This document shows, in pieces, positions 55,746-64,000 of a stretch of DNA of 64,000 nt. The position numbers were made by a program, and so were the translations under genes. Each line of letters starts with the position of its first letter. The stretch's first letter is position 1. The notes under the pieces are model-generated. The model saw nothing but the letters and a program-made list of their open reading frames with translations, had not been told where the DNA came from and searched no databases. Source of the stretch: Apoda limacodes (taxonomy: Eukaryota; Arthropoda; Insecta; Lepidoptera; Limacodidae); assembly GCA_946406115.1 (NCBI GenBank), contig OX291545.1:22439153-22503152 (forward strand), written 5' to 3'.

Positions 55746-56639
55746 CGTAAAAAACCTTTTCCCGTGGGAATTCTTAATCGGTATAAAAGTATTGTTTCTC
55801 CATCTCTGTCTCTAGAACTATTTCTGTTGCAACAGACATAATCTCTGACAGCTTTAGCCTAGGAATGTTGCAAACGTCAAATCTCGTATGTACTGAGTAA
55901 TCGACTAAATATATTGATAATTCATCGGTGGTATATTTCCCCAAAAATGTAGTCTACATAATCATTTATCGGAGACAAACCAGAATTGATTAACGCTCAA
56001 ACTAACAGAAACGGCTTCAGTTGAGCATCGAAAAATACCTGTTCGTATCTAACTTAAAGTAAACACACTCCTATAGCTAACTGAATTGATTAACTATCCA
56101 CAGTATCCGAAATTAAACCCGCGATCGGCTGGCACAGAAACCGCTCAAACTAACAGAAACGGCTCCAGTTGAGCATCGAAAAATACCTTTTCGTATACAG
56201 CTTAAGTAAACACACTCCTATAATTAAGTAAATTGGCAACTGAATGAAGAAGTCTGTTCATTTTTTTTGTCCCAGCTAAGAGCATCTGCGGTCTAACGAT
56301 CTATTCATTCATACTCTGATTAATTGTCGAGCGATGATTAATCGATACAGCCGGGACGCTTTTAAAACAGACTTTAATTATCCGTTTGTCTTACTTCTAC
56401 GGCGCTGTTGACAACTTAACGGCTCATTTTTACGACGTTTTACGATTTTAACGAACGTTTAACGGCGTGTTAAATGACAAAACTCACTTTGTTATAACAT
56501 AGTATACAAGCGTTAATGTTTTTGAATATTGTTCGAAGTGTTGAATACTTTTATTTCCTTCATTTGGAAATAATTAAAGACGAAATTAAAACTCTGGTAG
56601 GCTATTTGTTTTATTAGTTATAGCATTTTTTTTTTAATT
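55746..56639. other. Unassigned, with an imperfect tandem
   Basis: CAAACTAACAGAAACGGCTT and CAGTTGAGCATCGAAAAATA at 55997 recur at 56146 (CAAACTAACAGAAACGGCTC, CAGTTGAGCATCGAAAAATA), each followed by AAGTAAACACACTCCTATA, a period of about 149. Non-coding. Confidence 0.65.
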
Positions 56640-57225
56640 TTTAAGGCTCCGTAACTCAAACGGAAAAAAGGAACCCTTTTAGGATCACTTTGTTGTCTGT
56701 CTGTCTGTCTAACAAGACCCCTTTTCTCAGGAACGCGTGAAGGTCCCTTGAAGCAGTAAAACAATCAAGCTTCTAAGACAACGGAATAAAAAATACGGCC
56801 GAAATACGCCCATTTTTGACGCATATTTCAAATTCTAAAGTCTACGGTCACTTAAAGTTGTATAAAAATCTTGCTTCTTAGTCAATACATCAAAAAATAT
56901 GCCCAAATTTTTTTGGCATATTGTGACACAAATTAATTCAAAACCTACAGAGTACTTCCCGTTGACCTAGAATCATGAAATTTGGCAAGAAGCAATGGCA
57001 CAAATAAAGGAAAAGTCTGAAAACCGTAAATTTGTTGTTACACCATAAAATATTTTTGTGATTATAGGCTTAATTGAAGGTGGTAAACTAACCGCGACCT
57101 ATGTCGATGTTTTGAGACAACATTTGGTCAACGGCAAAGTCAAGTTGGTTCCTCAATACTGTTTACCTTTTACGGAAACCTCGGTGCGCGAGTCCGACTC
57201 GCACTTGCCCGGTTATTTTGTTTTG
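56640..57225 (+). repeat. GTTCCGTA...ACTCGCACTTGC family, copy 3
   Basis: 5' GGCTCCGTAACTCAAACGGA, (TGTC)n, ATCAAGCTTCTAAGACAACG, CCTAGAATCATGAAATTTGG and 3' CGGTGCGCGAGTCCGACTCG then CACTTGCCCGG. A foreign-looking piece with GGTGGTAAACTAACCGCGAC and CAACATTTGGTCAACGGC lies at 57075-57150. Largest copy of the family here. Confidence 0.7.
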
Positions 57226-57257
57226 TTTTTAGAGTAACGCAAAAGCTAGTTATATAT

Positions 57258-57430
57258 AATTTTCGGCTCCCTGGTTCAGTGGGTTATGACCCGACTGCTG
57301 TATCGAGGGGTGTGGGTTGGATTCCCGCACAAGAAAAATATTTATTATATTTGTTTATCTTGAGACTGAGTGTTTGCTTCGTATATTATATATGAATTTA
57401 CAAAAAAGAGTATATATTTTTCTGGCACTA
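57258..57430 (+). mobile_element. tRNA-derived SINE, CGGCTCC subfamily
   Basis: TCGGCTCCCTGGTTCAGTGG (A box), CCCGACTGCTGTATCGAGGG, B box GGGTTGGATTCCCGC at 57317-57331, then CACAAGAAAAATATTTATTA and TGAGACTGAGTG. The body is truncated near 57430. Confidence 0.8.
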
Positions 57431-58055
57431 GAAATTAACATAATATGCAAAAAGTTAAATAAATGGTAAAAACAATATTGCCGTAGTTAATCTAAACACT
57501 TTATTTAAATTTGGATAATGTAGTGAGAATCTATTAATATAGATATATAGATGTAGAAAGTTCAAGATAAAAAATAATATTGCTAAGGGGACGCTTCAAT
57601 GATAAAAGAACTTAATTGAAAATTTATTGCAGCAACACCTGCAAACAGTTCGTATTGAACTTAGAATGTTTACATTACCGTGTGGCTTTATTAGTCGGCT
57701 GGCCATATTTTACTAAAATTCGACCTTATCTGATTTAATTACTAACCCGATTATGTTTTGTTACATTAATTAGGCGCATTTCAGGTCATGTGTGATTAAA
57801 TCATATTTTGAATCTAGCCTGAAGTTAGACACAAGTATGCTCCAAATTAAATTGACCCTCTTAAGCATCCAAAGTAGAAATGCAAAATTAATACAAGGAA
57901 GACATTGTGGCAGACACTTGCATCACGCTTCTCGCTTCTCATGAGCAGTGGGACAAGTGACTTAAAGTGGTGAACACTCTAACTGATTGCGGCGCTCATT
58001 GAAGTCGTTGGTCGAACGAGTGCGCCCACAATTTATGCTGCTTTGTTACTAACAA

Positions 58056-58310
58056 TGTAGGGGAGATTTTTCTAAAATAAATATTATGCAATAATATGCC
58101 ACAATAAAAAGATTTATTTTTTATACCTACTAAGCAACCTCAACTTGATTTGTATTGGTAAGTACGACTTAACCCAAAATCATCCATTCGAGGACTTGAA
58201 GATGGCGCCTATGGCAATGATATGCAATTATGTGTTACTCAGATTGTAGGGGAGATTTGTCTAAAACATTATTATGCAATAATATGCTACAATAAAAACA
58301 TAGAAAATTA
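58056..58310 (+). repeat. Tandem pair, 190-bp period, partner at 61188
   Basis: TGTAGGGGAGATTTTTCTAA and ATTATGCAATAATATGCCAC at 58056 recur at 58246 (GTAGGGGAGATTTGTCTAAA, TATGCAATAATATGCTAC). Between them, CCTACTAAGCAACCTCAACT and GGACTTGAAGATGGCG also occur at 61188-61275. Non-coding. Confidence 0.8.
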
Positions 58311-58399
58311 TTTTGCTACATTTTCTTTTATTGGGAGTTAATAATATGAATACACAGCTTATATATATATATAAAGTCATGGTTTTAATTCCCAAAAGG

Positions 58400-58632
58400 T
58401 GTTAATAGTGGCTGGCTGGCTGGACCTACTGCAGCATAATGTGGGGTATAGCCTTTATTACGCTCACGCTGGTCGAAGGGACAGCCCCAAGAGCGACAAC
58501 CCAAGGCGAGGTTCCCCTTGCGGGGAGCCCTTAGGCGTTGGGCGCTATATGGGCTAAGACTCACCCCAAAAGACCAGTGGAGCAGTAATGGCTACATCAG
58601 CCAACTGCAAAGCCAGCTCCCCAAAAAAAACA
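58400..58632 (+). repeat. GC-rich segment with hairpin and A-rich end
   Basis: TGGCTGGCTGGCTGGACCTA, GGTCGAAGGGACAGCCCCAA, GAGGTTCCCCTTGCGGGGAG and GGGCGCTATATGGGCTAAGA, ending CCCCAAAAAAAACAAG. GC is far above the surroundings. GGTTCCCC and GGGGAGCC pair around TTGC. The A-rich end suggests a retroposed sequence (SINE or LINE end). I do not recognise the source. Confidence 0.5.
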
Positions 58633-59299
58633 AGATGCTTTTTCTTCTGATACAGCACACACTATACGTATCTCTTCATTTGTTGACATATTTTTAAAAG
58701 CTTTAGTAGAGCTTTTTGACATTATCATGTGCAAAAAGATATTCGGATACTTGAAAGATATTATTCCAACTTGTAGCTTTTCCTTATGTATATTTTAAAC
58801 ATTTTAAAATCAGTATGAAAAACAGAATGAAATTTTATTTGAAAAATTTGTAAAAACTTTATAACTAAAAATGAAGTAGACGAAAAAAGTTAGCCGAAGA
58901 GTGAAAATAAAATTCAACTTTTCAGTAACCTACATATATATTTTTAATACCTATGCTCGTAACCTACATAATGAAAGTAAGTAGGTAGATAACTAATTTT
59001 GAGTCGGCGCCAAATAAACATTCAACTTACTTTTAACTTATTACCCAATGACCTTTAAAAATACCCTATAAAAGGTTATCCGTGGTTATACATAAAAAAC
59101 CTCCTGTTATCTATAGATTATTTTTTTTTCAAATTAAATGTTCGAATTTTGAACTTTTAACTACTAAACCTATTTAGTATTGTAGAAGGTCATCCAAATA
59201 GTTGAACATAAGCAAATTCTACACTAATATTTTTTAAGTTAATTCTTATATGCATCAAAAAACGTAAAAAATATTTAAGCCGTCTATTTCCTTTGGATA

Positions 59300-60620
59300 T
59301 ATATAGTAAATTACTGCCGCAGCCCGCAAACGCAGCATAAACGGGCGATCGTGAGTATGCTGGTCGAGGCGCAGCCGAAGCACGCATCACAGAGTCCGGT
59401 TATGCTCAGTTGTGACCAAGGCTTATATAGTGCTTTTCACAAACATGCGTGTAAATTAAAACAAAAACGTACAAGTTTATTTGAAAAAACAATTAGTGAA
59501 AGTACAGTTTTCTAAATTAAAACTGGATTTCCCAGGAATAGTATGCGTTTGTGACATATTCATAGATGTAATTTGTTCTATGTTAGTTTTTATACCTCTA
59601 TGTTGTTTGTGCTAGTGTCTTGTATTCCTATTTGTATACTTTGAAGAGAAGTTTAGGGCCATGCAGGTATTGATTTGTTCGTTAATTGTTGATGCTATGT
59701 TGGATTTGTTCGCTACAGAGACTTTGATGTAACTTTTAGATACTTTGTTTAAGTTTGCTCCACTGTTATCAAAAGAGTCGCTGCAGTACGACCGAAGTGC
59801 CCAGTATACAATTCAGGAATCGGCAAATTTAAATAAGTGGCAATTGCCTTTGGTATAGCGGTAATTTTGTGTCTGCCAGTGACCTGTTTTGTGGACTTAT
59901 TATTTTTGTAGTATAGAAAAAATCGCTTAGATTTCATACGTTTTTATGTAGGTATTTGTCCTTCAATTTCGGTGGTATACTATTTTCAATAATTTTGCAG
60001 CTTCTTGTATTTCAGGTGCTTGTTAAAATGTCTTTTTTTTAATACCACTAAGGTGGCAAACAGGCACACGGTTCGCCTGATGGTAAGCGGTCACCGTGGC
60101 CTATGGACGCTTGCAACACCAGAAGTATCACTCGCGCGTTGCCGACCCTTCAAAATTCCAATAATTTCTTCTCATTCCACAACCCAAGCGTTCGCGGGAG
60201 GAAGTTTCTCTGAAACCGCACTGTACGCGACCATTTCGGTTCTAACATCTTCATCACTCGCAGAACTCATTTTGAGTAATTTTAGTAGATAAAATTAACA
60301 TAAACTAATTATATTGACAATAATTATAATAGTTAAAATGTGGATTTCTTTTTTTACTCTTTTTAAATTAATTTATTGGCGCATTACTTTTGTTGTGCCA
60401 GTCCGAAATTTAAATAAAACTTGATGAGTTATTTCTTCAGTTATCAGTGTTCGGGTTTAAAAAAATTCGTTCCATTTTCAAATTTCATATTTGACCGCTC
60501 GAGCGCTCGAGTGGTCAAATATGAATCATTGCGGGTCGCTCTCTGATACTGTACTGCAAGTACGATTTATCCCAAAGAATCTTGTGCAAGAAATGGTCGC
60601 ATATCGTAGCATGTTTGAGA
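59300..60620 (-). repeat. Palindromic element, long copy
   Basis: Reverse of the 32.4-kb element. The GC-rich part (59310-59430: AAACGGGCGATCGTGAGTAT, GGCGCAGCCGAAGCACGC) and the palindromic part (60425-60620) are about 1 kb apart. The palindrome at 60484-60525 (TTCATATTTGACCGCTCGAG and mirror) pairs at 20 of 21 positions. The intervening 1 kb holds a LINE 3' end at 60031-60240. AGCATAAACGGG and TCCGGTTATGCT at 59335 and 59395 also pair. Confidence 0.7.
60031..60240 (-). mobile_element. LINE 3' end fragment (Jockey-like family)
   Basis: Plus-strand CCACTAAGGTGGCAAACAGG, CACGGTTCGCCTGATGGTAA, GCGGTCACCGTGGCCTATGG and, further in, CAACCCAAGCGTTCGCGGGA and GTTTCTCTGAAACCGCACTG. Reversed, this is the thumb/C-terminus and tail of the family at 2900-4140. 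T-run at 60031-60041 is its poly(A) end. The 95-codon plus ORF over it is a shadow. Confidence 0.8.
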
Positions 60621-61187
60621 AAATTAGTAATTAAGTTGACAGTTACAGTAATAAGTAGGTAAAAATTTACTGACAGAATTATAATATAACACATAAATAG
60701 GAGTATTTTATTTTAATATAATCATGTCAATCATATTTTATTTTAACTTAGGTAAACCTTTGATATTTTATTTATATACGCACGTTCAAAATGAATTTTA
60801 CCACAAATTATTATGAGCCTTTTATACCAAACGCATCTATTCAAAGTAGAAAAGCAGTGAGCGAGCTTCGATAAAAGCGCAATCCTCCCTCGTGTTTTTC
60901 TTTCATCATTCAGCCGTGAGTGGGAATATTCAGCCAAGTACTTTTGTTTTATGTTGACTTCATCATTATTGGCGATTTTAAGCGTTCCGTAGTCAAATAG
61001 CGGAATTGGAACCTTTATAATTTCTTCATGTGTGTCAGTATGTCTTATCGATTCCGATTTTAAACCGCCATAAAATTTTATTAAAAAAAGATTTAAGGCT
61101 CTACACGTATGTACTTTAAAAACACTTCAAATAAACAAAACAAAAATCTGTTTAGGAACTACTCCTTCAGATATCCGCAATATTTTA

Positions 61188-61275
61188 AAACCTACTAAGC
61201 AACCCCAACTTAAGGCGTATTGGTAAGTACAAATTACCCCAAATCATCCATTATTGGACTTGAAGATGGCGACTC
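61188..61275 (+). repeat. Dispersed copy of the 58118 unit
   Basis: CCTACTAAGCAACCCCAACT, GTATTGGTAAGTAC, CCCAAATCATCCATT and GGACTTGAAGATGGCG match 58118-58212 at about 85 percent. Further similarity at 61356 (GGAATGATATGAAATTATGT). Confidence 0.75.
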
Positions 61276-64000
61276 GCTAATATTATTGATTTTATTGTAC
61301 ATAAACTGCATAGTGGCATTTTGCCAATATAGATATAAGTAAAATGAATACAGGATCCTGGAGGAATGATATGAAATTATGTGTTTATTATCGCCATATT
61401 TAAAGAGGAAGAAAGGAATTTACCTTTAAAGTAACGCGGAAAACCAAAGAAGACATTTAGCATTTTCTTTTTGTCTTTTAAATCGAATAAAAGAAAATGT
61501 ATACCTGTACACTAAAAAAATATCGCACAGGTACAATTACTTAGGTTACACTGTAGACCACAGTGTTACTACAGTGCCTGAGAAATCGTAGGCACAAAAT
61601 AAAGAAAAGTAATGATTTTGCTAGCGTTTGTGTAGTAGCTCGTAACAATCTGAAAACAATAAGGAATCATATTGTAATAGTTTTATAAACATTAAGAACA
61701 AAAAACATAATTTTGTCATCAAAAGAGTATAGTATAGCACACAATTTTTTTTTTCTTTATAAGTAGTTATCAGATAAACGATACCCCTTATTTATTACAT
61801 CTTGTTTATTATCATCCATATGACTGTTACTTATTGTTTGCTCGTTTATAATATAGGTATGTTAAGTACCCCTTATTTTATGAGGAAAGTTTAATGCATA
61901 TACAAATTACATATGCATATTGGATAACTAATTCTGATGAATCGTGTTATATTCATTTATATACGTTTGAAGTCGAGAATTTATAATGGGACTTAAAGGA
62001 ATAGGAAGACTTAATGCTGAAACTTATAAATAGATGATGTTGCAAACTTGGAGCGATTAAGTAGAAAATATGACGTTTTGTAGATGGTACTTGTTAGTCT
62101 TAATAACAACAGTTACAAAAGTTCTCTTTGTGCTGCAATATTCGTAGTTATGGCAACACTGGTAATGAATTCATTTTTATTTCAAAAGAAAAATAAATAA
62201 CTATTTCAATCACATTTTAAGTTTTGTATTTACTCGTCTAATGAGTATTCAAATTTACTCAGATTTTTTGTGTAGATTCTGGTATTTATAGTCTCGTTGG
62301 TTAATTATCCGATTGGGCCCCTGGTGAATGTCCACCACTTTCGCAGTGTTATAGCATTCGTAAAAAACAGAAAACACTTTTCTGGATCGATTTATTACTA
62401 AAAACTTCCTGCAAATCAAATTAGAATAAAAACTATAAAGCCGTTTTGAGTAACATTATAAACATTGCTTGTTTTAGTGGGTAAATAATTTACGAATTGC
62501 CGGTTTGAAACGCAAGTATGTAATTTGTACAACACATCGCCTCGCATATACATATATTTATAACTTGCTTTTGTCTAGTGCATTACCTTACTAAATGATT
62601 TTCATTTATTGTATTTAATGCAATAAAAAATCTGGAAGTGACCATTGTTTCAATACTTGTGCAAATTTTGAAAGCGTGTATTGCATTTGCTAGTAATGAA
62701 AAGTGGTTAAATAATTAGAATAGCTTGTTATCTAGTGCATTGACTCTAAGTTGTAGCAAAAAGTCCAAAAATATGACTACAAAACGGTAATTACGTTAAA
62801 TTCCATACAAAAAATTAAAAGTTTCAAGGCTTCATTACGGTATAAATTACTTAAGAAGTATGTAACATATATATCTCATAATAATGTATATGACATTATC
62901 TAATGATTTATAGTACATAAACATACACAACGTTAGAATTACAGAAATTAGGTTTCTGGCCTATATCGCCCTCTTAAGATTATTTGTTTTAGATTCAAAA
63001 CATCAAACTTTGACGATGCTTCTGAGCAACAAAAAACTCCACAATTAAAATTTGTAAATTTTTTAATATTACAATTCCCCCCATACAGCAGCTTTTAATC
63101 ATTATATCATGTGTAATATTGTCATCAATAAGTTGCGGTAAACTTTTTGTACAAAAAATGATCCAAAATACCTAATTATAATAATATCTTTATAACGTAA
63201 CTTTTCAGTTCCTTGATTGCTGTTCTTGGAATCACTGGCAAATCAAATCCAGGACTAGAAACAAAAAAGGCGCTATTTCACTAAAAATATTTTTTTGCTT
63301 GTCAAGATAAATATGCCTTGTATTTGTATGTCTACCAAGATCAAAAAGAACCAGAGAAATACTTCCAAAAAACATTTAATAGAGGGTTTTTAAAGCGTCA
63401 TGATACGAGTTTTTATTTTTTTCATTTGCAACCATGTTTTCTTAAGTAAGTCTACCTACATTTTAAGCAAAAACAAAATTAATTTTGACATAGGTAAGAA
63501 CTTATATTTAAAATACATAGATCTTTAGAAAATTCATTATGTACCCCAAATTTTAAAATATATCCGTACCCAGGTTTACGAGTGTTCCGTAACTTAACTC
63601 TTGGCTATAAACCACGTAAACCAAGTTTTCGTGCAGACAGCGTGGACGAAAAGAATGGGTCATATAGCTTGCGCTGTAAAATATCCGCAAGTAAATAGGT
63701 ATTTCAACAGAAACAAATACAAGTTCTTCTTAACAGTATAAGAAATAGTACAAAACTGTTAGTACAAAGGTTTAACAATTAATTTGGCAACCTATATGCT
63801 GCTTCTCGAAATAGGTAGGTATGACAATGAAAAAGTTTTAAAAAATTGTCACGATACCTTCATCATGATAATGTCTCCATTTAGCCTACAATATGGCCAC
63901 TTTCCGCATTTTTGGCAAAAAATTAAGGGACAAAAATGTTTTATACGGGAAAAGTTTCGAGGTTATAAGCACTTTGGGCAGTCTAGGGTTCCTACTGCGG
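61276..64000. other. Gene-free AT-rich stretch to the window end
   Basis: No ORF of note, no repeat family I can name, apart from short ACGGTAATTACG-like runs. A GTTCCGTAACTTAACTC crumb at 63584 resembles the GTTCCGTA family. Confidence 0.4.

Noticed and set aside
58056..58310. CRISPR array
   Set aside because: Only two units, 190-base period, diverged, in a eukaryotic context without cas genes.
1..64000. Bacterial-type defence, toxin or biosynthetic system
   Set aside because: No dense ORFs, ribosome binding sites or operons. Everything points to insect non-coding DNA.

Overview
The window looks like a stretch of a lepidopteran (moth or butterfly) nuclear chromosome. It is AT-rich, has no dense coding, and is packed with decayed repeats of types I recognise from Lepidoptera: non-LTR retrotransposons (CR1/Jockey-like and RTE), a tRNA-derived SINE with A and B boxes, Lep1-like short Helitrons (5' TC, 3' CTAG), MITEs with TTA/TAA target duplications, and several unclassified families present two or more times. 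I see no bacterial or viral gene organisation, rRNA gene, true tRNA gene or CRISPR array. Family names rest on memory of repeat consensus sequences and on translated motifs, not on a search.

Layout. 0.3-2.6 kb: a minus-strand LINE with endonuclease and reverse transcriptase relics. 2.9-4.1 kb: a second minus-strand LINE that lost its catalytic core in two deletions. 4.5-7.3 kb: duplicated AT-rich sequence, a SINE head and a third LINE 3' part. 7.6-14.8 kb: layered unclassified repeats, including a 260-bp MITE inside another element, a long element with internal 145-bp repeats, and a SINE. 15.0-15.44 kb: the best protein-coding candidate, a minus-strand first exon of about 86 codons with a real ATG, an upstream TATA box and a splice donor. 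19.9-22.64 kb: promoter-like and splice-like signals on the plus strand that could form a small transcription unit. 23.6-25.9 kb: a large inverted-repeat element carrying a SINE and a Helitron. 26-36 kb: MITEs, Helitrons (several packed at 33.3-34.4 kb), SINEs and repeat pairs. 36.3-43.3 kb: an unidentified short ORF, hairpins and foldback sequence. 44.2-44.8 kb: the C-terminal end of an RTE element on the plus strand. 48.4 kb: a (GT)n microsatellite. 49.2-52 kb: nested SINE, a candidate minus-strand promoter and GC-rich segment, a tandem duplication. 52.4-61.3 kb: Helitron-like and unclassified repeats, an interrupted SINE, a GC-rich segment, and a second palindromic element related to one at 32.4 kb.

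How it works together: no pathway or operon is visible. Most sequence is explained by transposition, nesting and decay, so this is probably intergenic or intronic. The testable host-gene hypotheses are the minus-strand exon at 15.0-15.3 kb, the plus-strand unit at 20.06-22.64 kb and the minus-strand promoter at 50.75 kb. None is proven by sequence alone. I did not find a convincing undescribed biological system.
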